From assembly GCA_964420125.1 (NCBI GenBank), contig CAYQQQ010000021.1:16832-80831 (forward strand): a stretch of 64,000 nucleotides of DNA, read 5' to 3'. The translations under genes and the position numbers were made by a program. Shown in pieces: positions 47,610 through 56,298 of the stretch (its first letter is position 1; the number at the start of each line of letters is the position of its first letter). A model generated the notes under the pieces. It saw only the letters and a program-made list of their open reading frames with translations. It searched no databases and was not told the DNA's origin. The stretch comes from CAYQQQ01 sp964420125. Its GTDB lineage: Bacteria > Actinomycetota > Acidimicrobiia > Acidimicrobiales > Microtrichaceae.

Positions 47610-48671
47610 ATGCGCAGCCCCAAGGACTACTTCGCCCCGCTCGCCGTGGGCGCCCCCACTCCCCGCCGGGAGATCCCCTTCCGGCCCTCGCGCATGATCC
47701 ACTTCTTCCCGCCGCACCTGGAGAAGGTCACCGCCAAGCTGCCCGAGATCGCCCCCACCACCGACGTGCTGCTCGGCAACCTCGAGGACGCCATCCCCAT
47801 GGACGCCAAGGAGGCGGCCCGCGAAGGGCTGGTGAAGGTGGCCAAGGAGGTCGACTTCGGCGACACCCAGCTGTGGACCAGGGTGAACAGCCTCGACTCC
47901 CCCTGGGTGCTCGACGACCTCGTCACCCTCGTGGGCGAGATCGGCGACCGCCTCGACGTGATCATGATCCCCAAGGTGGAGGGCCCCGAGGACATCCACT
48001 ACGTGGACCGGCTGCTCGCCCAGCTGGAGGCCAAGGCCGGTCTGACCGAACCGCTGATGGTCCACGCCATCCTGGAGACCGCCCGGGGCGTCGCCAACGT
48101 GGAGGAGATCTGCCTGGCCTCGCCCCGCATGCAGGGCCTGTCGCTGGGCCCGGCGGACCTGGCCGCCAACCGTCGGATGAAGACCACCCGGGTGGGGGGC
48201 GGCCACCCCGGCTACCTGGTGCGCCAGGACCCGCCCGAGGGAGAGGACGGCCCTCGCTACGACGCCGAGCGGGACTCGTTCCAGCAGGACCTGTGGCACT
48301 ACACGATCGCCCGCATGGTGGACGCCTGCGCCATGGCCGGGATCCTGCCGTACTACGGCCCCTTCGGCGACATCAAGGACACGGTCGCCTGCGAGGACCA
48401 GTTCCGCAACGCCTACCTGCTGGGTTGCGTCGGCGCCTGGTCGCTGCACCCCGTCCAGATCCAGATCGCCAAGAAGGTGTTCTCACCCGACCCGGCCGAC
48501 GTGGCGCACGCCCAGGAGGTCATCGAGGCCATGGGCGACGGCACGGGCGCCATCATGTTGAACGGCAAGATGGAGGACGACGCCTCGGTGAAGCAGTGCA
48601 AGGTGGTGGTCGACCTGGCCCGCCAGCTCGCCGAGCGCGACCCCGACCTCAAGGCCCTCTACGGCTTCTGA
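47610..48671 (+). CDS. mcl: Malyl-CoA/methylmalyl-CoA lyase
   Basis: 353 aa, HpcH/HpaI-CitE superfamily. It follows the Chloroflexus-type malyl-CoA/beta-methylmalyl-CoA lyase along its whole length as I remember that sequence: VHFFPPH-like IHFFPPHLEK, GNLEDAIPMDAKEAAR, IMIPKVEGPEDIHYVD, SLGPADLAA, QDLWHYTIARMVD, YGPFGDIKD and LLGCVGAWSLHP. It cleaves (S)-malyl-CoA or beta-methylmalyl-CoA to glyoxylate plus acetyl- or propionyl-CoA with Mg2+. CGGAGG lies before the ATG. With the genes at 48762, 51208 and 55677 it forms the likely lower half of an ethylmalonyl-CoA or 3-hydroxypropionate-type route. Confidence 0.88.
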   Translation: MRSPKDYFAPLAVGAPTPRREIPFRPSRMIHFFPPHLEKVTAKLPEIAPTTDVLLGNLEDAIPMDAKEAAREGLVKVAKEVDFGDTQLWTRVNSLDSPWVLDDLVTLVGEIGDRLDVIMIPKVEGPEDIHYVDRLLAQLEAKAGLTEPLMVHAILETARGVANVEEICLASPRMQGLSLGPADLAANRRMKTTRVGGGHPGYLVRQDPPEGEDGPRYDAERDSFQQDLWHYTIARMVDACAMAGILPYYGPFGDIKDTVACEDQFRNAYLLGCVGAWSLHPVQIQIAKKVFSPDPADVAHAQEVIEAMGDGTGAIMLNGKMEDDASVKQCKVVVDLARQLAERDPDLKALYGF

Positions 48672-48691
48672 CCCACCCCCAACCCTCGCTG

Positions 48692-48732
48692 TGTTGTTCG
48701 AGCCTGACGCCTGGTGTCAGTCCTGAACAACA
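48692..48732. promoter_or_regulatory. Nested dyad between the two lyase genes
   Basis: TGTTGTTC (48692-48699) pairs with GAACAACA (48725-48732), and inside it CTGAC (48704-48708) pairs with GTCAG (48716-48720), giving a 41-bp interrupted palindrome 20 bp after the mcl stop. It may be an operator, or a hairpin that lowers read-through to the next gene. Confidence 0.6.
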
Positions 48733-48761
48733 GAGTCGCCCGGAGTGAAGGACACACGACG

Positions 48762-49637
48762 ATGACCGACCAGCACCGCCCCCGTCGCACCGCGCTCTAC
48801 ATGCCGGGCGCCAACGACAAGGCCCTCGAGAAGGCCAAGGCCCTCAGCCCCGACGCCATCATCTTCGACACCGAGGACTCCGTGGCGCCCGACATGAAGG
48901 CGGTCGCCCGCGAGAAGGTGGCCGCCGCGGTGGCCTCCGGCGAGTACGGCGACAAGGAGCTCACCATCCGGGTGAACTCGGCGGAGACCGAGTGGCACCT
49001 CGACGACCTGCGCTCCGCCGCGGCGGCCGGGCCGGCGGGCATCGTGGTGCCCAAGATCAACTCGGCCGCCGAGGTGGCGGCGGTGGAGAAGGTGCTGGAG
49101 TCCGCCGGGGTGCCCGACCACACCCGCCTGTGGGCGATGCTCGAGACCCCCGCTGCCATCGAGCGGGCGGTGGAGATCGCCACCAGCTCCGAGCGCCTCG
49201 AGGTGCTGGTGATGGGCACCAACGACCTGGCCAAGGAGCTGCGCGCCGCGCTGGTGCCCGGGCGGGCCCCGCTGCTGTGGGGGCTGGGCCGCTGCGTGAA
49301 CGCCGCCCGCTTCGCCGGCAAGGTCGTCCTCGACGGCGTCTACAACGACGTGAAGGACCCCGAGGGCTTCCTCGCCGAGTGCGTGCAGGGGGCGGAGATG
49401 GGCTTCGACGGCAAGACGATCATCCACCCCACCCAGGTGGAGCCGTGCAACGAGGCGTACGCCCCGAGCGAGCAGGAGATCGAGCACGCCCGCCGGGTGA
49501 TCGAGGCCTTCGAGGCCGGCGTCGCCGAGGGCAAGGGCGTGATCACCGTGGACGGCCGGATGATCGAGAACCTGCACGTCGACAACGCCCGCCGCGCCCT
49601 GGCGGTGGCCGAGGCCATCGCCGCACTCGGGAGCTGA
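48762..49637 (+). CDS. CitE-family CoA ester lyase
   Basis: 291 aa, HpcH/HpaI superfamily, CitE/Mcl1 branch: RTALYMPGANDKALEKA at the start, FDTEDSVAPDMK (metal ligand Asp/Glu), RVNSAETEW, VPKINSA, MGTNDLAKELR, and DGKTIIHPTQVEPCNEAY at the end. Members split malyl-, methylmalyl-, citramalyl- or 3-hydroxy-3-methylglutaryl-type CoA esters. It follows mcl by 90 bp. ATG 48762 is preferred to one at 48714 because GTGAAGG sits 10 nt before it and the family N-terminus begins just after. Substrate among the list above is not resolvable. Confidence 0.87.
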   Translation: MTDQHRPRRTALYMPGANDKALEKAKALSPDAIIFDTEDSVAPDMKAVAREKVAAAVASGEYGDKELTIRVNSAETEWHLDDLRSAAAAGPAGIVVPKINSAAEVAAVEKVLESAGVPDHTRLWAMLETPAAIERAVEIATSSERLEVLVMGTNDLAKELRAALVPGRAPLLWGLGRCVNAARFAGKVVLDGVYNDVKDPEGFLAECVQGAEMGFDGKTIIHPTQVEPCNEAYAPSEQEIEHARRVIEAFEAGVAEGKGVITVDGRMIENLHVDNARRALAVAEAIAALGS

Positions 49638-49676
49638 CACCCGGATCGCACCGCTGCGGTGCGGACGGGGTGGCAG
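49634..49676. repeat. GCACCGCTGCGGTGC hairpin repeat, copy 1
   Basis: A 43-bp palindrome centred on GCACCGCTGCGGTGC (49648-49662), with outer arms CTGACACCCG and GGGGTGGCAG. It begins inside the stop codon of 48762-49637. The same core and arms recur at 62296-62338. Likely terminator or REP-like element. Confidence 0.7.
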
Positions 49677-49766
49677 AACCCGGTCCGGAGCGACCCGACG
49701 ACGGAGCAGAGGGAACGGCCCCGAGTGCGCGCCCTCGCAGCGCTCCCGGGGGATACGGTGGGAGCC

Positions 49767-50255
49767 ATGACCGAGCCCCAAGCCCAACCCCCCGGCTGGT
49801 ACCCCGACGCCACCGGTCAGCAACGGTGGTGGGACGGCACCCAGTGGACGGCCCAGACCCAGGCCGCCACCCAGGTCCCGGCCGCGATGCCGTATGCCGG
49901 TCAGCCCGTGGTGGCCGCCTCCAACGTGCAAGACGAGAAGACCATGGCGATGCTGGCCCAGCTGCTCGGCATCTTCACCGGGTTCGTCGGCCCGCTGATC
50001 ATGTACTTGATCGCCAAGGACGACCAGCCGTTCTTCAAGCACCACGCCGCGGAGTCGCTGAACTTCCAGATCACCGTCGCCATCGGCTACGTCGCGTCGT
50101 TCCTGCTGATGCTGGTGTTCATCGGGTTCCTCACGTTCTTCCTGGTGTGGATCGGCGCCATCGTGCTGGGCATCATGGCCACGCTCGCGGCCAACAGGGG
50201 CGAGTGGTATCGCTATCCGATCAACATCCGGATGGTGCCCGGCGCCCAGGGCTGA
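49767..50255 (+). CDS. DUF2510-DUF4870 membrane protein
   Basis: 162 aa. N-terminal DUF2510 module with PPGWYPDATGQQRWWDGTQW (residues 8-27), a short linker, then a DUF4870-type hydrophobic domain with three to four helices (KTMAMLAQLLGIF, FFKHHAAESLNFQ, two long aliphatic helices). Common actinobacterial membrane family of unknown role. ATG 49767 has TACGGT 7 nt upstream and GGGAG in between, so it could be read leaderless or not. Confidence 0.85.
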   Translation: MTEPQAQPPGWYPDATGQQRWWDGTQWTAQTQAATQVPAAMPYAGQPVVAASNVQDEKTMAMLAQLLGIFTGFVGPLIMYLIAKDDQPFFKHHAAESLNFQITVAIGYVASFLLMLVFIGFLTFFLVWIGAIVLGIMATLAANRGEWYRYPINIRMVPGAQG

Positions 50256-50290
50256 GCCCCCCGGACCGCAGGGTCACCGGAGCCCGGCGG

Positions 50291-51148
50291 TCACTCGCAG
50301 AACGGCCCGGCGGTGGTGATGATCTCGTCGATCGTCCAACCGGACACCATCCACCTGCCCTCGACGCGCTCCGCGCCACCACCGAAGACCACGGCGTCGC
50401 CGCCGGGGACGGACACGCCGCGGAAGCGGAACTCCACCGCCGCCTCCTCGGGGTTCCTGAAGGCGACGCGGTCCACCGAGACCCGCGCCGTGCCGCACCT
50501 TGCGGCCAGCAGCTTCAACCGCTCCCCGGTCTCGACGGGAGCGTCGACCACCGCCAGCCACTGCTCGGGGGTTGCGCTCTGGTCGAAGGCCGTGTCGTAG
50601 GCGGCGCGGATCTGCTCCTCGCTCAGGCCGGCGTCCTCGGGTGGGTTCTCCTCGCCCGGGGGCACCGGGACGTAGGGATCGCCGGGGACCACCGTGGTGA
50701 ACGGGTCGCCCGCGTCCGGGATCTCGCCCTCAGGAGGCTCCCCGGCCGCGGGGCTGTCGAACGCGTCCTGCACCTGGCGCACCGCTGACCACGCCGCCAG
50801 AGCGACGAGCACGCAGAGCGCCACCGAGCCGAGCACCCACGCCCAACGGTGGCTCCTCTCTCGAGGAGGCTCGACGGGCGGCGGTGCCTCGTGGAAGGGG
50901 CTCGATCCGGGTGATGGGCCGAGCGGTGGGCCGGAGGGGGCTACGACAGGTCCGCCCCCGACAGGCCCGCCCCCGAAGGGATCTGCGGTGCCCCACGGCT
51001 GGTGGCCTGGCGAACCGATCAGGGGACTCGGCCCGACCGCCCCGTGGGGTGCCGAGGGCCACGGGGCGACCTGCTCGCCGCTGTCGCCGGGTGGCGCGAG
51101 GGGAGCCGGCCCGGCCAGAAGTCCCTGCGGTTCTTCGTCGTCGACCAT
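50291..51148 (-). CDS. Pro-rich single-pass membrane protein, unknown function
   Basis: 285 aa. A cytoplasmic Pro/Gly-rich segment (1-98), one helix at about 102-124 (WAWVLGSVALCVLVALAAW), and an extracytoplasmic domain from about 170 that looks like a small alpha/beta fold with two Cys (about 222 and 284) possibly in a disulfide. GGGAGGGG precedes the ATG. It is downstream of the acyl-CoA dehydrogenase on the same strand, 59 bases away, but no functional link is visible. Confidence 0.7.
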   Translation of the reverse strand: MVDDEEPQGLLAGPAPLAPPGDSGEQVAPWPSAPHGAVGPSPLIGSPGHQPWGTADPFGGGPVGGGPVVAPSGPPLGPSPGSSPFHEAPPPVEPPRERSHRWAWVLGSVALCVLVALAAWSAVRQVQDAFDSPAAGEPPEGEIPDAGDPFTTVVPGDPYVPVPPGEENPPEDAGLSEEQIRAAYDTAFDQSATPEQWLAVVDAPVETGERLKLLAARCGTARVSVDRVAFRNPEEAAVEFRFRGVSVPGGDAVVFGGGAERVEGRWMVSGWTIDEIITTAGPFCE

Positions 51149-51207
51149 GTCCCCTCCCGGGCGCCCGTCTCATCCATGCTGGCGCACCCCGTGGCGGGTG
51201 TCGAGGC

Positions 51208-52815
51208 TCAGGAGCCCTTGTGCTTGGCCACGAGCTGGCGGGCGATCACCTTGAGGCAGAGGGTCTCGTCCGCGCCCTCGAAGATGGACAGCACGCGGGC
51301 GTCCACGAACAGCCGGCTCACCGTGTACTCCTCGGCGTAGCCCATCCCGCCGTGGATCTGCATGGCCTCGCGGGTGACCCACTCGGCGGCCTTGCACACG
51401 TACGCCTTGATCATGGAGGCCTCGAGGGTGCCCCTGCCCTCGGCCATCAGACGGGCCACCTCGTAGGAGAACTGGCGCGCGCCCTGGATGATCACCGCCA
51501 TGCGGGCGATCTTGGCCCGGGTGAGCTGGTAGTCGGCGATCGGCCTGCCGAAGACCACGCGGTTCTCGGCGTAGGTGCGGGCCTCCTCGAGTGCAGCCTG
51601 CATCACCCCGATGGCTCGGGCCGCGGTCTGCAGCCGGCCGTTCTCGAAGCCGGCCATCTGGAAGTAGAAGCCCCGCCCGAGGCCGTCCTCGCCGCCGATC
51701 AGCAGCTCGGAGGGGACGAACCAGTTGTCGAGGGCGATCTCGTAGGAGTGCATCCCCCGGTAGCCGATCGTGTCGATCGGGCGGCCCTCCATCTTGCCGC
51801 CGCCGAAGGCGTTGTCCTGGGTGAGCTCGAAGCCGTGGCCGTCGCCTCGCTCCTTGGGGACGATGAACATCGACAGGCCCTTGTGGCCGAGGTTGCGGTC
51901 GGGGTCGGTGCGGGCGAGCAGCATGAGCACGTCCGCGCGGGCGCCGAAGGTGCACCACGTCTTCACCCCGTTGAGCAGCCAGCCACCGTCGGTGGCCGAC
52001 GCGGTCACCTTCACCCCGGCCACGTCCGAGCCGTAGTCGGGTTCGGTGACGGCCACGGCGTTCATCACCTCGGCGGAGGCGAGGCGGGGCAGCCACTCCT
52101 TCTTCTGCTCCTCGGTGCCACCCGCCTCCAGGGCCCGGGCCAGGATCTCGGGGCGGGTGATGAGCGATCCCCCGGCGCCGAGGCTGCCCCGGCTGAGCTC
52201 CTCGGTGGCCACCACCATGGCGATGTAGTCAGACTCACCGCCGGAGGCGAAGCCCCCGCAGTCCTCGTGGATGGACAGGCCGAAGGCCCCCATCTCGGCC
52301 AGGCCGGAGATGATGTCCTCGGGGATGTCGGCGTTGTGGCGGTGGATGTGCTCGGCGATGGGGGCGAGCTTCTCCTCGGCGAAGCGCCGGAAGGTGTCCT
52401 GCACCATCTCGAAGTCGTCGTCCAGGCCCCGTGTGCCGTCGGTGTCGGCCAGCGCCGACAGGTAGGCGGGGTCGCGGTAGTCGGCGACGAAGGCCCGGGT
52501 GGGGTCGAGTGCGTCGGTCTGCACGCCCCAGTCGGCCTCCCGGCCGAAGAGCCTGGTGGCGAGGTCCGCCAGCACGTCGGCGGCGAAGGCGCAGGTGATG
52601 GCGGCCTCGTCGTCGCCCCGTGCCCCGTAGCCGAGCAGACCCTGCGCGGCCATCACGCCGGCGGCGGCGTGGGCGATGTCGTAGGCGAGGACCTGGTTGT
52701 CGTCGAGGTCGAGGCCGGAGAGGCGGGCGATGGCGGCGTCGAGGACGGACTGGGCGACCTCGAGTGCCGCCCGCGCGGCGTCGAGGTCGGCGGCGGTGGG
52801 CAGGGGGGTGCTCAT
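51208..52815 (-). CDS. mcd: Acyl-CoA dehydrogenase, methylsuccinyl-CoA dehydrogenase-like
   Basis: 535 aa, longer than the usual 380 because of an extra N-terminal helical domain (residues 1-125), a feature of (2S)-methylsuccinyl-CoA dehydrogenases. The acyl-CoA dehydrogenase core follows: AMVVATEELSRGSLGAGG, AVTEPDYGSDVAG, GVKTWCTFG, RPIADYQL, QIHGGMGYAEEY, and IFEGADE holding the probable catalytic Glu. It would use ETF as electron acceptor and make mesaconyl-CoA. ATG 52815 has TAGCCT 8 nt upstream. It lies 11 bases after the GGDEF-EAL gene and near mcl and MaoC genes; an ordinary FadE of another specificity is the alternative. Confidence 0.8.
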   Translation of the reverse strand: MSTPLPTAADLDAARAALEVAQSVLDAAIARLSGLDLDDNQVLAYDIAHAAAGVMAAQGLLGYGARGDDEAAITCAFAADVLADLATRLFGREADWGVQTDALDPTRAFVADYRDPAYLSALADTDGTRGLDDDFEMVQDTFRRFAEEKLAPIAEHIHRHNADIPEDIISGLAEMGAFGLSIHEDCGGFASGGESDYIAMVVATEELSRGSLGAGGSLITRPEILARALEAGGTEEQKKEWLPRLASAEVMNAVAVTEPDYGSDVAGVKVTASATDGGWLLNGVKTWCTFGARADVLMLLARTDPDRNLGHKGLSMFIVPKERGDGHGFELTQDNAFGGGKMEGRPIDTIGYRGMHSYEIALDNWFVPSELLIGGEDGLGRGFYFQMAGFENGRLQTAARAIGVMQAALEEARTYAENRVVFGRPIADYQLTRAKIARMAVIIQGARQFSYEVARLMAEGRGTLEASMIKAYVCKAAEWVTREAMQIHGGMGYAEEYTVSRLFVDARVLSIFEGADETLCLKVIARQLVAKHKGS

Positions 52816-52826
52816 GGCTGTCGAGG

Positions 52827-55409
52827 CTACCGAAGCGTGATGATGTTCTCCCAAGCGCCGTCGAGGTAGGTCGTCAGCTCGTCGGCGTCCATCGGGGCAC
52901 CGAAGTGGAAGCCCTGGGCGCTGTCGCAGCCGAGCTCCTGGAGGCGGCCCAGGGTGACGACGTCCTCGACGCCTTCGGCGACGACGTGGAGGCCGAGGTT
53001 GTGGCCGAGGTCGATCACGGAGCGCACGATGGTGTCGTCGTTGGCGACGTCGGCGACGAAGATGCGGTCGATCTTCACCTCGTCGATGGGCAGCTCCCGC
53101 AGGTACGACAGCGACGAGTAGCCGGTGCCGAAGTCGTCGATGCTGAAGCGGATCCCCAGCTCTCGCAGCTCGTGCAGCACGGTGAGGGAGTGGCTGGGGT
53201 CGTCCATCAGCTGGCTCTCGGTGATCTCGAAGCACAGCGTCCCGGGGGCGATGCGGTGGCGCACCAGGAGGTCGCTCACCCACTCGACGAGCTTGGCGTC
53301 GTAGAGGTTGCGGGTGGACAGGTTGACGCTGAGGGACAGGTCGTGCTGGTCCACCAGCGGCCGCATCTCCGCAGAGGCCCGTTCGCTGACGTGCTGGGTG
53401 AGGCGGTGGATGGTGCCGGAGACCTCGGCCAGCTCGATGAACTCGTCGGGTGGCAGCATCCCGTGGCGAGGGTGGTGCCAGCGCACGAGGGCCTCGACCC
53501 CCACGGTGCGGTTGGTGCGCAGGTCGATCCGGGGCTGGTACTGCACGGCGAGGTCGTCGGTGCCTACGGCGTCGCGCAGGTCGCCGAGCAGCTCGAGGCG
53601 CCGGACGTTGTAGAGGTCCTGGCCGGGGGAGTAGACCGACACGCTCCCGCCGGAGGCCTTGGCCCGGTACATGGCGCCGTCCGCTCGGCGCAGGAGGGTG
53701 TCGGTGTCGTTGCCGTGCGCCGGTGCCACGGCGACGCCCACCGACGCGCTGACCTGGAAGCGGAACTCGCCGATCTTGATGGGCTTCTCGCACAGGGCGA
53801 TCAGCCTGCGTGCGACCTCGGTGGCCTTGGGGACGTCGGCGTCGTCGGTGAGCAGCACGGCGAACTCGTCGCCGCCGAGCCGGGCGATGGTGTCGCAGTG
53901 GCGGAGCTTGGCGCCGAGGCGCCGCGAGAGCTCGGCCAGCAGGCGGTCGCCGTACTCGTGGCCCAGCGCGTCGTTGACCTCCTTGAACTGGTCGAGGTCG
54001 ACGACCAGCAGTGCGACTCCGCTGCCGGTCTGCTCCGACTCGGCGAGGGCGGCGTCGAGCCGCGTGTGCAGGTGGGCGCGGTTGGGGAGCCCGGTGAGCT
54101 GGTCGTGCAGCGCCTGGTGGCGGAACGACTCGGCCAGCCGCTCCCGTCGGGTGACGTCCTCCAGGGAGATCCCGATGCACTGGTCGGGCAGGGGGACCGC
54201 CCGCATGGCGTAGATCCCCTCGGCACCGGGGATGCGAAGGAAGGGCCGCTCGTAGGCCTTGTTGGTCATCGTCACGCCGCGCAGCCGCTCCAGCCAGCGC
54301 TCTTCGATGTCGAGGCAGTCGACGAGTCGGACCGGGCCGTCGTCGAGGGTGTGGCGTTCGTTGCGATGGGCGTTGGCGGCGTCGAGGAGCGCCTGGGCGG
54401 CGGGGTTGAGCGAGGTGACCACGACGCTGCGGGGATCGTCGGCGTCGGTGAGCTGCACGATGAGCAGCGCGATGGGGATGCCCTGGATGAAGTCGCTGTA
54501 GCGCCGCAGGTCGGTCTCCGCGTCCCACCGGCGGGTCTCGTCCATGATCAGGCCGCGGTGGCGGTGGACGGTGCCGTCGGGGTTGAGCGACACCTTCACC
54601 CGCTCTTGGATGCGCCGGTAGCTGTGGTGGTCGTCGCGCACCCTCAGGTGCACCTCCGAGCCTCGACCCTCGCTGTTGCGCTCCCTGGCGTGGTGCCAGC
54701 TGGCGATGTCGTGGGGGTGGGCGTGGGTGTCGATGAACGCCGGGTCGGCGAAGGCGGTGGCGTCGCAGCCGAGCACGTCGGCGACGTTGGCCGACACGAA
54801 GTCCACCCGTCCGGTCGTGCCGGCCTCCCACACGACGGCGTCGATGCCGTTGACGAGCTCGTCGAAGCGCCGCTGGGTGTCCTCCACGCCTTCGGCGACC
54901 GTCTGGAGGATGAGGGTGCACACGATGCAGCACACCGCGAGGGCGACGGTGGCGGGGAACCACAGCGGCGGATCGGCCGCGATGCCGACCGCCGAGAACC
55001 CGGCCACGACCGCCACGGTGAGCCCGAGCGTGAGCCGGGAGCCGAACCAGAACACGAACAGGGCGGTGGTGGAGGCGAACACGACCGCGGCGACGGGCAG
55101 CGACGAGGGCACGAGCGCCACCACGCCCAGCAGCACTGCGGTGTCCACCAACGCCATCACCGCGGTCGGCCGCTGGTCGAGGCTGAGGTTGTGCAGCATG
55201 GCGAAGTTGACGGCGGTGATGGCGACCATCACGCCCATGCCGATCCAGAGCCGGTTCGGGCCGAAGAGGGGGAGCGCGGCGATGCTCGACCCGATGAGCA
55301 GGCCTCCCACCAGCCGGTACCAGAGGACCCGTTCCATCGTGGCCCATCGGAACCGTGCCGGAGCGGTGAGCGATCGCGGCGTGTGCAGCCCAGGTCTCGT
55401 TGTGTCCAT
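52827..55409 (-). CDS. Membrane-bound GGDEF-EAL cyclic di-GMP protein
   Basis: 860 aa. N-terminal membrane block of about six helices (25-185), a PAS-like sensor about 190-330 and a second about 335-430, then GGDEF (512-516, RLGGDEFAVLL) and EAL (639-641, VGVEALVRW). In the EAL domain the residues NLSTRNL, EITES, DDFGTG, KIDR and QGFHF that bind metal and c-di-GMP are all present, so both synthesis and breakdown of c-di-GMP are possible. Start at 55409 follows a purine-rich GAAGGGATGGGG; 55415 is an alternative. Divergent from the MaoC gene. Confidence 0.92.
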   Translation of the reverse strand: MDTTRPGLHTPRSLTAPARFRWATMERVLWYRLVGGLLIGSSIAALPLFGPNRLWIGMGVMVAITAVNFAMLHNLSLDQRPTAVMALVDTAVLLGVVALVPSSLPVAAVVFASTTALFVFWFGSRLTLGLTVAVVAGFSAVGIAADPPLWFPATVALAVCCIVCTLILQTVAEGVEDTQRRFDELVNGIDAVVWEAGTTGRVDFVSANVADVLGCDATAFADPAFIDTHAHPHDIASWHHARERNSEGRGSEVHLRVRDDHHSYRRIQERVKVSLNPDGTVHRHRGLIMDETRRWDAETDLRRYSDFIQGIPIALLIVQLTDADDPRSVVVTSLNPAAQALLDAANAHRNERHTLDDGPVRLVDCLDIEERWLERLRGVTMTNKAYERPFLRIPGAEGIYAMRAVPLPDQCIGISLEDVTRRERLAESFRHQALHDQLTGLPNRAHLHTRLDAALAESEQTGSGVALLVVDLDQFKEVNDALGHEYGDRLLAELSRRLGAKLRHCDTIARLGGDEFAVLLTDDADVPKATEVARRLIALCEKPIKIGEFRFQVSASVGVAVAPAHGNDTDTLLRRADGAMYRAKASGGSVSVYSPGQDLYNVRRLELLGDLRDAVGTDDLAVQYQPRIDLRTNRTVGVEALVRWHHPRHGMLPPDEFIELAEVSGTIHRLTQHVSERASAEMRPLVDQHDLSLSVNLSTRNLYDAKLVEWVSDLLVRHRIAPGTLCFEITESQLMDDPSHSLTVLHELRELGIRFSIDDFGTGYSSLSYLRELPIDEVKIDRIFVADVANDDTIVRSVIDLGHNLGLHVVAEGVEDVVTLGRLQELGCDSAQGFHFGAPMDADELTTYLDGAWENIITLR

Positions 55410-55544
55410 CCCCATCCCTTCGTTTCGAACACTCGATCCGTCCCACCGTGCGGGGTGGGGAGGTGCGCGACGCCGTTGCGGATCTCGTGTTCGTCCCGCC
55501 AGTACCAACTACAGGAAGTGCACGTTACACCACCGTCCGTGCAT

Positions 55545-55581
55545 TTCACAGAGGGTAATTGAAGGACTACTCTGCGTAGTC
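55545..55581 (+). promoter_or_regulatory. Promoter with operator-like dyad before the MaoC gene
   Basis: TTCACA (55545-55550), a 17-bp spacer and TACTCT (55568-55573) form a good -35/-10 pair. GACTAC and GTAGTC (55565-55581), a perfect 6-bp dyad with a 5-nt spacer, overlap the -10, as repressor operators do. The leader to the ATG at 55677 is about 95 nt. Confidence 0.5.
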
Positions 55582-55676
55582 AGAGGGATTGGAGGGCCCA
55601 CGGAGAGGGGCGGTACGGTCGCCGCACCTTCCCCCGCGAGCCCCGCTCGCGGGTCGAGCCCCCGTTGGAGGACCAG

Positions 55677-56192
55677 ATGACCGTCCACGACCGTCCCTTC
55701 GGCCGCTACCTGGAGGACTTCGAGCCCGGCGACGTCTACCGCCACTGGCCCGGCAAGACCATCACCGAGTTCGACGACCACCTGTTCTGCATGCTCACCA
55801 TGAACCACCACCCGTTGCACACCAACGAGTGGTTCGCCCAGAACGAGACGGTCCACGGCCGCAACGTGGTGGTCGGCAACCTCGTGTACTCGCTGGTGCT
55901 GGGCATGTCGGTGCCCGACGTGTCCGGGGCCGCCATCGCCAACCTGGAGATCGAGACCCTCCAGCACAAGAACCCCACCTTCCACGGCGACACCATCTAC
56001 GCCGAGACCAAGGTGATCGACACGCGCGAGTCCTCCAAGGGCGACCGCGGCATCGTCACGGTGGAGACCAAGGGATTCAACCAGGACGGCGTGGAGGTGT
56101 GCTTCTTCCGCCGCAAGGTGATGGTGTGGAAGCGCGACGCCGCCCCCGTCCGCAAGCGCCCCTACGACGAGTCGACCGTCTGGGACGCCTGA
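55677..56192 (+). CDS. MaoC-family dehydratase, mesaconyl-CoA hydratase candidate
   Basis: 171 aa, one hot-dog domain. The MaoC catalytic segment reads TMNHHPLHTNEWFA, with Asn where R-hydratases have Asp and with the catalytic His kept; actinobacterial proteins of this subgroup share the Asn, as I recall. GNLVYSLVLGMS and NLEIETLQHKNPTFHGDT are the CoA-binding hot-dog strands. Similar single-domain proteins sit with CitE and acyl-CoA dehydrogenase genes in Streptomyces and Mycobacterium clusters. Hydration of mesaconyl-CoA to beta-methylmalyl-CoA is the context-based guess. GGAGGA before the ATG. Confidence 0.82.
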   Translation: MTVHDRPFGRYLEDFEPGDVYRHWPGKTITEFDDHLFCMLTMNHHPLHTNEWFAQNETVHGRNVVVGNLVYSLVLGMSVPDVSGAAIANLEIETLQHKNPTFHGDTIYAETKVIDTRESSKGDRGIVTVETKGFNQDGVEVCFFRRKVMVWKRDAAPVRKRPYDESTVWDA

Positions 56193-56298
56193 CCTTCACC
56201 TCTGATCCCGCAGCCCCACCCCCGCCACGCCCGACCCCCGAACTGTCATTCCCGACGCCGGGACGGTCAGCTCGGCATCAGGAGGAGTGTCAGAGACG

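Noticed and set aside
52620..55562. Plus-strand open frame of about 980 codons opposite the GGDEF-EAL gene
   Set aside because: Val/Gly/His-rich without domains, and the minus strand encodes intact GGDEF and EAL motifs.
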